Of a stretch of DNA of 64,000 nucleotides, positions 55,913 to 64,000 are shown piece by piece (the stretch's first letter is position 1; each line of letters starts with the position of its first letter). Origin of the DNA: Limonium bicolor (Eukaryota; Streptophyta; Magnoliopsida; Caryophyllales; Plumbaginaceae). Where the stretch lies: NCBI GenBank assembly GCA_023374045.1, contig CM041777.1, positions 108,013,810 through 108,077,809 of the forward strand, written 5' to 3'. Both the position numbers and the translations under genes were made by a program. The notes under the pieces are model-generated. The model was not told the DNA's origin. It saw nothing but the letters and a program-made list of their open reading frames with translations, and searched no databases.

Positions 55913-56264
55913 CTAGCCCTTATAAGGAAAACTCATATAAAGATTGGTGTAGTTAGATTCAAAAGGTCCCAAACTCACAAGCCACTCGCAATCAAAAGCA
56001 ACATCTGCTTTATGCATTGATAAGGCATACAAATTGACTAAAAATTTGTAATCATCAAACAATCTGTTAGTGTTTAAACATATTCCGGTGGAAGCCATCA
56101 AAACACTGTTCTAACCTTGACATTTAAATGGTGAAAGAGTTGTATAGGCAGTTTCAAATGTTTGGTCAATCTAGCTTACACAAAATTGTGAGTTGAGTCG
56201 GAATCTATCAAAACAATAATAGGTGAACCAGCCAAAGTAGCATGGATTCGCAACATACTCAGAA
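55913..56264 (-). pseudogene. Second chromovirus protease remnant
   Basis: Minus frames near 56245-56165 read HATLAGSPIIVLIDSDSTHN, where the usual Asp-Ser-Gly-Ser has become Asp-Ser-Asp-Ser. The 55913-56101 frame holds CEWLVSLGPFESNYTNLYMS, the conserved protease end. The copia element at 56270 interrupts it upstream. Confidence 0.65.
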
Positions 56265-56269
56265 CAAAG

Positions 56270-56569
56270 TGTCAAGATTTTGACAATGAAAAACTAATTC
56301 TGTGTTTACATTATTGAATTGAGAGTGAATTGATAACTCTCTTATGTTACTTCTGTACAGAGATGAGAAGTGTATATAGAAAGGGGTAGATGAGGAGCGG
56401 GTTACACGGGAGATAGGACAAGATAATGGACCGGTTCTGTATGAACCGGCTCTGGAAATTACATCAAAAGAGTAACCTAATACATGCTAGAAAAATACAG
56501 AGTATGTAATCCTAAGATACAGACTACTGAGCATAGCAGGTACATATTACATACTATCTCTATCTAATA
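56270..56569 (-). repeat. Second copia, left (3') LTR
   Basis: Starts tgtcaagattttgac and ends ctatctaata. A C-run follows on the plus strand. Confidence 0.88.
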
Positions 56570-56584
56570 CCCCCCCCCAAAAGG
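56570..56584 (-). promoter_or_regulatory. Polypurine tract of the second copia
   Basis: Minus strand ccttttggggggggg adjoins the 3' LTR. Confidence 0.75.
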
Positions 56585-56638
56585 TGCAGTTTTTTGATCT
56601 GCTGGAAACTGTTCCTTTTGTGTTTTGATGATTCAATA

Positions 56639-57145
56639 CTAGCCACAGTTATTCTGTTCTTGCAATCCCAAAATGTTACACACATTGTGATAGTTCTTAC
56701 CTGGTAAGGACTTGGTCATGACATCAGCAAGTTGATGTGAGCTAGGCACGTACTGCACGTGTATCAAACCGTCCTGCAATTTCTCACGTACAAAATGACA
56801 GTCTAACTCTATATGTTTTGTACGTTCATGTGATACTGGGTTCCTTGCTATGTGTATAGCAGCAAGGTTATCGCATTTCAGTGGTATTGAAGTGATGTTA
56901 TTCAATCCAATTTCTGTTAGCAACCTGCTCAGCCATCTTAAATCACCAGTAACTTGTCTCATTGCTCTATATTCTGCCTCTGCAGAGGATAGAGCAATGG
57001 AGACTTGTTTCTTGGATTTCCAACTCAAGGGGCAACCACCAAGTAAGATATAATAACCAGAAATGGATTTTCTTGTGATTGGGCATGATGCCCAATCTGA
57101 ATCACATGCTACAAGATCATAGTTGTTTTTGTTACTAGAAAACAA
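56639..57145 (-). pseudogene. Second copia RNase H
   Basis: Open frame with ACDSDWASCPITRKSISGYY, ALSSAEAEYRAMRQVTGDL, LKCDNLAAIHIARNPVSHER, TKHIELDCHFVREKL and YVPSSHQLADVMTKSLP, all standard copia RNase H motifs; a stop follows soon after. The domain itself looks intact but is separated from RT by frameshifts. Confidence 0.85.
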
Positions 57146-57293
57146 ACCGAAACCAGATGTGCCTTTTATGTACGAGAGAGTGTGGTAAGCTGCCTTAAGA
57201 TGTTCTGTTGTTGGGGATTGAGAAACTGGCTAAGAAAATGAACTGCAAAGCTAATGTCCGGCCTAGTGTTAGTAAGGAAGTTCAATTTTCCTA

Positions 57294-57960
57294 CTAGGCA
57301 TTGTATATGGTAGGATTGTCTAACTTGGAACCTGAGTCTTGAGACATTTTCAGGTTAACAGGCAGAGGTGAAACACATGCTCTGCACTGTTCCATTCCAA
57401 ATTCTTTCAGTATCTGGTTGGTGTATTTTTGTTGGGACATAATCATACCTTCATTTGTTTTAAGGAACTCCATCCCAAGGAAATAGTTTAACCTTTTTAA
57501 GTCCTTTATCTTGAATTTTTCATGGAGTTGTTTCTTTAAAAAAATTCGTTCTTTCGCATCATTTCCAACTATAAGCATGTCATCTACATAGATGCCTAAT
57601 AGGGTGGTGTTGTTTGCCTTTTGTTTTACAAAAAGAGAGTAATCATTTTGTGAGGGATGGAAGCCAAGATTCTTTAAAAAGTGTGTGAGTTTCTCGTACC
57701 ATTGACGAGAAGCTTGTTTAAGTCCATATATAGACTTATGTAATTTGCAAACCTTGTTTTCACCATGAATCTTTAATCCCTCTCGTATACTCATGTAAAC
57801 GTCCTCATGGAGGTCTCCATGGAGGAAAACATTGTTTACATCGAGTGGATCAAGAATCCATCCCCTCTTTATGGCAACTATGATTAGTGCACGGACTGTG
57901 GTAAGCTTTATGATAGGGAGAAAGTTTCTTCATAATCTAGGCCTTTTCTTTGTTTTGTAC
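57294..57960 (-). pseudogene. Second copia reverse transcriptase
   Basis: The frame 57294-57794 has KSIYGLKQASRQWYEKL and LLGIYVDDMLIVGND (intact Tyr-Val-Asp-Asp). Upstream, LTTVRALIIVAIKRGW and LDVNNVFLHGDLHEDVYM read in another frame. Around 57930 the preceding frame ends in KTKKRPRL just before an ETF-like block, showing a small deletion of the usual spacer plus a shift. Confidence 0.85.
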
Positions 57961-59069
57961 ACCCACTTACAACTGATGGGTTTCTTTCCTTTTGGAAGGT
58001 CAACAATGGACCAGGTGTTGTTACATTTTAAAGCTTCAAATTCTTCAGCCATAGCCTTGACCCATCTGGGGTCCTTGCTAGCTGATTTGTAGTTAGAAGG
58101 TTCATCTAAATTATGGACTTGATCAAGGAAAATGCTGGTATTTTGGCCAAGGGAGCAGGAGAGAATTGTTTGTTTTGGTATTTGATTTGTGAGACTGTTT
58201 AGAGAAGTTGTGGATGAATTGTTTGGATTTCCTCGATCGAGTCTAGCACTTAGAATGGTAGAAAAGAGGTCCTTATGGACTAGACTAGTGGAGCAGACGT
58301 AATCGTCATATTTGGAGGGAGGCTTATGTATTCGAGTAGATCTTATGAGTTCTATAGTTTCAGTGGGAGGAGTTTGAGAAGATTGGTCTGCTGTTTCAGT
58401 GGTGCAGTTTGGGTTTTCCATGGTTTCTGTTTCTGAGAAATCTATTGGCACATTTGTTTCTGTTTCAACATAATCATTGGGTTCAGGAAGACAAATATCA
58501 GAATCTTCACTATTTTGAGCAAATTTGACGTCTTTCCATTCAGAATCTTTGAGTGGGAAAATGTTTTCAAAGAAAGTTATATTTCGGCTCACTTTGACTG
58601 TATTGTGATCTAGGGACAGAATTTTGTATCCTTTTGTGTTCTTACAATCACCAAGATAAACACAAGTGTGAGCTCTAGGATCTAATTTCCCTTTGTCGGG
58701 GTCAATGTTAGTGATGTAACAAAGACGCCCAAAAGTTTTGATGTTACTGTAATCAGGTTCAATACCATATAATTTCTCAAATGGCGTGTGATTCTCAATT
58801 GTTTTGCTTGGGATTATATTAATGATGTGAGAGGCTTGTTCAACGCAATAGCCCCAATATTCATGATCTAGTCCAGACTTAAAAAGCAAAGCCCTAGCAA
58901 CCTCCATAAGATGGCCTTGTTTCCTCTCTACTACCCCATTCTGTTGGGGAGTGTGGGGACAAGTGGTTTGGTGAATTATTCCCCTGCTCTTAAAGAATTC
59001 TGTCCCCTCAAAAGATTTCCCTAATTCCCTCGCAATATCGCTTCTAACTGTTTTGACCTTTCTGTTCAT
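57930..59069 (-). pseudogene. Second copia integrase catalytic part to RT start
   Basis: One 379-codon frame: KTVRSDIARELGKSFEG (second catalytic Asp), QQNGVVERKQGHLMEVA (catalytic Glu), GYKILSLDHNTVKVSRNITF, a Ser/Thr-rich linker with RIHKPPSKYDD, then DPRWVKAMAEEFEALKCNNT and WSIVDLPKGKKPISCKWVYK at the start of RT. Confidence 0.85.
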
Positions 59070-59077
59070 TTGTTTTT

Positions 59078-59880
59078 CTACAAGGATAATGAAGTCTTTT
59101 TTGGTTCAAACCCTCTAATTTTTGTTTCAGCAGTAGTTCCTCTGGTGAAATCGTCAACAATTGTGAGGAAGTATTTACATCCATTTCTGGTTGGGACTCT
59201 CATAGGTCCGCAGATATCAACATGGATCATTTCAAAAGGCTGGGTGGTCTTAATGTATGATGGGAAAAATTTCTTCCTCTTACTCCTAGCTTTAAAACAA
59301 ACATTGCATGGGAAAAACTTAAAATTGGAATTGCCTGGGTTAGTGAGCCTTATTTCAGGGATTTTACTCATCTTAGACATAGGGATATGCCCTAGTCTAT
59401 TGTGCCACATGGATAACATTCTATTTCTATCTATTTCAAACACATCATGAACATTCATACAAATAACAGAACCACTCTTCTTGCTCAACACATATGTACT
59501 TAAAGCAGATACGTCAAGAAAATACAATACAACAACTTGTTTCCCAATTTTATGAGAGATATTCTTCTCAGAGTCCTGCAAGAAACAGGAGTTTTCACCA
59601 AAAATAATCTCAACATTCAACGCCTCTACCAATCTAGATACTGAGACTATGTTAAATTCAAAGGTGGGGACATACATTATGTTCGTTAAACACTTAACAT
59701 TATCAACACATAAGTTGGCAATATGCTTCATTGTTTATTTGTGCCCATCTGGGAGGGTAATCTCCCTTTTCCTATCTAAATATTCATGATCAGACAACAG
59801 CAAAATATTTCCACTGATGTGTTTTGTGGCGCCTGAGTCTATTATCCATATATTTTGCAATTCTCCTAGCATTTTATTCT
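59078..59880 (-). pseudogene. Second copia protease and integrase start
   Basis: Minus frame near 59860 reads IWIIDSGATKHISGNILLLS with the protease Asp-Ser-Gly-Ala. A TAA near 59736 precedes the frame 59078-59731, which has FNIVSVSRLVEALN, MWHNRLGHIPMSKMSKI, CNVCFKARSKRKKF (zinc site) and EMIHVDICGPMRVPTRNG, FLTIVDDFTRG (first catalytic Asp). Confidence 0.85.
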
Positions 59881-60099
59881 ATTAAGGTTCAAACAAGGCA
59901 ACAAGTTAATTAGGGTTTCAGAGTTACCTGAATAATCCCCAAAAGAGGGATTGTTATTGTTGTTCCGATCGGTTCTGTGCCTTTGAATGTAGTCGACCAA
60001 ATGGTTTAGTTGCTCTGCACTAAAACCTTTTACTGGAGATTCAGTAGTTTCTTCATTCTTCGGAAGAGTTCCCCTTCTTTCTTCATCAGCAACTGACCC

Positions 60100-61060
60100 G
60101 ATGCGAACTTCCCTTGCCTTCTTGTTTTCCTTGCCAGGGAAACCAACAAGCCACCAACACTCACTCTTGAGGTGTACGTTCTTTCAGCAATTCACGCACT
60201 TTGGTGGTTCCCTCTTACTGCCACCAATGTTTCTGCTGGTTGGCCTTTTTGTTGCAATTTTTTTCCCCGGTTGAAAGAAGATTTTGGCTTAGTCGGGCCC
60301 GAGAAATTACCTCCTGCTCTCGCAACCAGGGACGGAGTGATCGTCCTCCTCTTTCGAATCAGGGCCAGCTCTCTGCTGCTCTTCTTGAATCAGTAGGGAG
60401 AAGGCTTCTTCCAAAGATGGCGTGTCCTTCATTGCAAGAATCTGACCGCGGATATGAACACACGACTTGTCGAGTCCCATAAGGAAGTGTATGAGCTCTT
60501 CCTTTTCCTTCTGTTTTCTTTTCTTTCGACTTGCAGGCACTACAACAACTACAGTCCTCAATGGGAACGACTGATTCGTATTCAGCCCAGATCTCGCGTA
60601 TCCTCATGAAGTAGTCAGTTATACTGTCTTCCCCTTGCTTTAGACTTCTATCTGAGTCTTGACATTGTGTAGGGTTGTTAAATTTTTTTTCTTGAAGCGT
60701 CTGCAGAGCCAGTCCCACACTTTCTTTGGATTTTCGTTGAACATTATACTCCTTCCAATGTTTGAAGCCAGCGACGAAATCAGCCATGAGACTACGAGTG
60801 AACTCACCCTTTCCCAGGCTGCAAGACGGGTCGTTTTAATGTTCATTCGGACGCTTGATACTCCCATCCATGAACCCTAGCTTATTTTTAGTTTTTAGGG
60901 CACGGCGTATGTTGCACTTCCAAGACAAGAAACCAACTCCGGTGAACTTGGGGGCCAAGGACTGACCTGGTTGTTCTATTACGTGTACGTACAAAGGATT
61001 TCCTTGGTCGATCGCGGTGCCGGAAGTTCCTATCGCCTTCTCTGAGTTCTTGTCACTCAT
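60100..61060 (-). pseudogene. Second copia Gag
   Basis: Starts at ATG 61058-61060; the first frame contains FLSWKCNIRRALKTKNKLGF, FMDGSIKRPNE and a TAA. The next frames give TDYFMRIREIWAEYESVVP and LIHFLMGLDKSCVHIRGQIL, SLEEAFSLLIQEEQQRAG. Near 60188-60146 the zinc knuckle reads CVNC*KNVHLKSEC, with a TGA inside. This is the Gag type of the retrofit-like copia group. Confidence 0.8.
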
Positions 61061-61097
61061 TGTTTCCTTTTTTTTCTTTCTTATTTCAGCACTCTAT

Positions 61098-61109
61098 GCT
61101 CTGATACCA
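61098..61109 (-). promoter_or_regulatory. Primer-binding site of the second copia
   Basis: Minus strand tggtatcagagc, initiator tRNA-Met type, directly adjoining the LTR at 61110. Confidence 0.85.
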
Positions 61110-61410
61110 TGTCAAGATTTTGACAATGAAAAACTAATTCTGTGTTTGCATTATTGAATCGAGAGTGAATTGATAACTCTCTTTTGTTGCTTCTGTACAG
61201 AGATGAGAAGTGTATATAGAAAGGGGTAGATGAGAAGCGGGGTTACACGGGAGATAGGACGAGATAGTGGACCGGTTATATATGAACCGGTTCTGGCAAT
61301 TACATCAAAAGAGTAACCTAATACATGCTAGAAAAATACATAGTATGTAATCCTAAGATACAGACTACTGAGCATAGCAGGTACATATTACATACTATCT
61401 CTATCTAATA
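61110..61410 (-). repeat. Second copia, right (5') LTR
   Basis: Counterpart of 56270-56569, differing by a few substitutions and one base in length. Confidence 0.88.
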
Positions 61411-61415
61411 CAAAG

Positions 61416-61980
61416 TGCCCCTCTAACACTTGAAAAGATATTTCTAGAATTTGCTCAGTTTTGATTTTTGCCATAACAAAATTGTTTCTAGAAATCTCTT
61501 CATGAGGTTCCACATATTCCTCATCTTTTTCCATCATAATGTAATAGAATAAAGGTGGTTTGCACCTATGGCCAAGAATAAATTTCTCATCACAGTTGAA
61601 ACACAAGCCTTTGTCTCTCCTGCATCTCGGACGGCGTTAGTCGGCGTACTGGAAGCTTAGACGGAATAGACGATGAAGATACACTTGAGAAATTTGTTAA
61701 TGTTGAAGTATATCTGGTCTGACTGGGACACATATAAGCGGATCAAACTGGTTGAAGTTAATCCTCAATGAACTTGGCCATGTGAATTGCCCTATAATTC
61801 TCCGGTTTGAGAATGAATAACTCTTTGATAATATCTTTCAATCCCGAAATGTAACAGTGAAGGAGACTGGAAGTAGACAAGTCTTGCGTGCGAGTGTGAA
61901 GAGTGTCAAATCAGAAACGTATGCCTCCATAATAGATTTTTAAGTCAATTTGAAAGGAGTAGCCTCCGGGAACTGAAACG
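61416..61980 (-). pseudogene. Second chromovirus Gag end
   Basis: Contains the chromovirus-type knuckle GLCFNCDEKFILGHRCK, followed by a Glu-rich stretch running toward the protease. Upstream (61640-61980, minus) a broken frame reads LLHCYISGLKDIIKELFILK, the end of the Gag core. The CACTA end at 61983 removes the rest. Confidence 0.75.
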
Positions 61981-62550
61981 ACCACTACTACAAAAAATGT
62001 CTTAGACAACTGTTAAAAAAGTCATAGACAACTGTTATTAACAGTTGTAACAGAACCAGTTGTCTTAAGTAACCAATGCATTAGACAACTTAACAGTTGT
62101 CTAATCGAGACAAACAACAACTGTAAATAACTTATTACAACTGTTATAAACAGTTGTAGAAAATATCCATAGGAGAACTGTTAATAACAGTTGTGATAGA
62201 TCATATTTATTACAACTGTTTTTAACAGTTTTCTTTGATACTTTTTTTAAGAGAAAACATTTGCGACGAATAATGTAGACTATAACACAATCTCATTCAA
62301 ACTCAAATTTACAACAAAAACTTACAATATTCATACATACCATTACACTTACATCTTTAGCAAGTTATACAATGTACAACTATATGCCTGTTATACAATA
62401 TACAACAATTTGCCAACTAGTGTAGAGCTATTTCTCGGCAAACCAACTTCTTCTACCTACTCCTTTTTCTCGTTATGCTTCTTGTTCCTCCTCGTCTTCA
62501 ACGACAGTAGATATTCAATTTTACTAACACTACATATATTCCAGCCATAT

Positions 62551-62869
62551 ATTTTTTTGATAGAAATTGATAATTTCATTAAAAACAGGGGCAAAAGTCA
62601 GATTATGGGACCTTCAACGGTACCCATTCTCTGAGAAAGTATATGAATTGGGATCTAAATCCCAACTTCAACTTAATCAAAATACAATGAAGAGTGACTC
62701 CCCTACGATTACCATACCTAGTCCAAACAACAGCAAAAACATAAGCAAAGTAAAGTTTAAAAAGATTCATACAAAGATTACATCCATAGCTACGAATACT
62801 ACCGGGAAACTTGAGCCATCCAATGCACTTGATTGTATGAACCATGCCCTTTCTAAGCAATCCAAGCGT
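62551..62869 (-). mobile_element. Short 5'-truncated LINE with 16-bp target duplication
   Basis: A 319-bp insert lies between two perfect copies of tatattccagccatat (62535-62550 and 62870-62885). The left end is a short T-run, the poly(A) tail of a minus-strand element. The minus frame 62603-62860 includes LYFAYVFAVVWTRYGNRRG, matching the end of the LINE RT-associated region. Sharp ends show a recent insertion inside the CACTA element. Confidence 0.75.
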
Positions 62870-62885
62870 TATATTCCAGCCATAT

Positions 62886-64000
62886 TAATAGTGTATTCAG
62901 AGTGTAAAAATAAGCATCATAGCTGGCTGTAAAACTGCTCATTGAACTGCCAATATACTACCTTGTAACTGCAATAAAATCAAGCTCCATAAAACCATAA
63001 TTCAGACCATAAGCTCTAGAATAAAACTGTTTAAACACTACTCAAACTTTACCCTGTATCTAACATCAGTGAAAGAGATCACACAAGGCCATAAGGCCAG
63101 ATCAAAAACTGCTCAAATATGCCCATATATAGCCTTTCCTGTAACAACACTTATAAACATACATTAAACACCTTCATTTCAGAAGCTAAATACGTTACAT
63201 GATACAACATAATTAATCGTCATCCATTTGCCACAGTTTTTCACCGTCTCCTGGTGTGTTTATTGAATAATGAATCTCAAATTTGTAGTCTTGTAAAAAA
63301 GTAGTAATGAGTATCAGCTAGGAGTTGTAAATTCATTACGTACCTTCAGTGGTGAATTGTCTTTGGTTTAATTAAAACAGTCCTACAAACAATACATTTG
63401 TAACCAGTGGCTGCTAATGTCTAAAACCAACAACAACATGAAAATCAAGTCTAGCCTACACATGGACACTACAACGGGTCAAACACATGGCAGCAACATT
63501 AAGTGGGGGTGATCATTACACTATCAGTTAAGCCTCAAGTGCCCTTTATGAAAATATTTTTTGTCGGTGGAACTACCCTTCACAAAAATTAACTATGCAT
63601 GATACACAAGCAAAGTATACCCATGTATCATTATAACATAAAAAATGACCATCTACAAGCATCCTCAACAATGGGGAATGTTTAGAAACATGGAGCAGAA
63701 AAGGGTGGGATCAAATATATCTAAGAGTTTAGACATGTACAGAATATACTAGATTAGAATTTTAACAGGGTCACTGCAGTTTATCTAGACTGTTAGCGTA
63801 TATACTATAGGAAAAAGAATTCATAGATTTGGCAGGATCATGCCTCTTAATATTCAAATCACTGAATGTTTATTCATTTGTTACTTTTCAAAACAAGCTC
63901 AAGTCTATAGCTGGTAAAAATTAATGGTTTTGATACATGACAGAGATAAGAAAAGACTAAAGAAAGATAATAATTAGAAGCTGCTATCCACCATCTTCCA
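62886..64000. other. CACTA interior without recognisable coding sequence
   Basis: No ORF with recognisable motifs on either strand. It could be transposon UTR, introns or captured sequence. Confidence 0.35.

Larger units (their letters stand above)
56270..61410 (-). mobile_element. Second Ty1/copia element, 300-bp LTRs, non-canonical ends
   Basis: LTRs 56270-56569 and 61110-61410 are near-identical, flanked by a 5-bp duplication caaag (56265-56269 and 61411-61415). With that duplication the plus-strand LTR runs TG...TA, that is TA...CA in the element's own orientation rather than TG...CA. Minus-strand order is Gag, protease, integrase, RT, RNase H, as in copia. Several stops, shifts and one internal deletion inactivate it. 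It inserted in the protease region of the second chromovirus. Confidence 0.88.
52712..61982 (-). mobile_element. Second, decayed chromovirus fragment split by a copia element
   Basis: Minus-strand pieces in order from the right: Gag end with zinc motif (61416-61980), [copia 56270-61410], protease (55913-56264), RT and RNase H (54300-55740), integrase and chromodomain-like tail (53090-54300), polypurine tract and part of the 3' LTR (52712-53010). The 5' part is cut by the CACTA element at 61983 and the 3' LTR by the outer LTR element at 52711. All frames are heavily broken, so it is one of the oldest layers. Confidence 0.8.
61983..64000 (+). mobile_element. End of a CACTA (En/Spm-like) transposon, running off the window
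   Basis: Begins cactactacaaaaaa, the TIR of CACTA elements, followed by about ten subterminal copies of aactgtt/aacagtt in both orientations up to about 62235, often as small palindromes such as aactgttaataacagtt. The transposase (TNP2-like) would bind these. The other TIR is not in the window, so most of the element lies to the right, and no transposase motif is visible before 64000. Confidence 0.8.

Noticed and set aside
59070..59450. 126-codon plus-strand frame
   Set aside because: Antisense to the integrase region of the second copia element.

Overview
The window is angiosperm nuclear DNA. It is AT-rich, its introns are short GT-AG introns of plant type, and it carries a plant-type single-copy gene plus plant LTR retrotransposons, L1-like LINEs, foldback MITEs, a hAT-like MITE and a CACTA transposon end. 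Nothing in it is bacterial or organellar, and I cannot name the species. About 85-90% of the window is transposable-element sequence, most of it nested.

Layout. 1-1774 is probably the end of a decayed LTR. 1934-3431 holds a foldback MITE and a TIR element. 5187-5906 (minus) is the only recognisable host gene, a small PNRC-motif protein with a TATA box at 6538-6544 and a MITE (6649-7147) about 100 bp upstream of that box. 8470-9205 is a degenerate tandem array. 9430-12034 is a decayed LINE (minus). 13589-14576 is a foldback element with a hAT-like MITE inside it. 15310-17048 and 18597-19209 are two LINE ORF1 relics (plus). 17486-18120 is another foldback element.

From 19210 to 52711 lies a nest. 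The outer, non-autonomous LTR element (minus; tRNA-Asp-type primer site) has about 1.3-kb LTRs. A Ty3/gypsy chromovirus (20251-39464) sits in its left LTR and a young Ty1/copia element (42457-51822) sits in its right LTR. Both insertions have 5-bp target-site duplications, and each empty site is visible in the other LTR. Downstream, a decayed chromovirus (52712-61982, minus) is split by a second copia element (56270-61410). A CACTA end starts at 61983 and contains a bounded 5'-truncated LINE.

The most notable object is inside the chromovirus at 20251-39464. Its gag region reads as four exons, and between gag and pol lies a fifth, 740-nt exon (31028-31767) encoding an ALKBH1-like 2-oxoglutarate/Fe(II) dioxygenase domain. 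The HxD...H and RxNxxxR residues are intact. The exon ends in its own stop codon with an overlapping double AATAAA signal 55 bp downstream. The zinc-knuckle exon has one phase-1 donor. It can join in frame either to the ALKBH1-like exon or, by skipping it, to the protease-reverse transcriptase exons. The inferred model is that one transcript makes Gag-AlkB and another makes Gag-Pol. This copy is dead, with several premature stops and an Asp-to-Asn change in the RT active site. Its LTRs are also exceptional at 5.9-6.7 kb; they contain a roughly 190-bp tandem array and a tRNA-like cassette.
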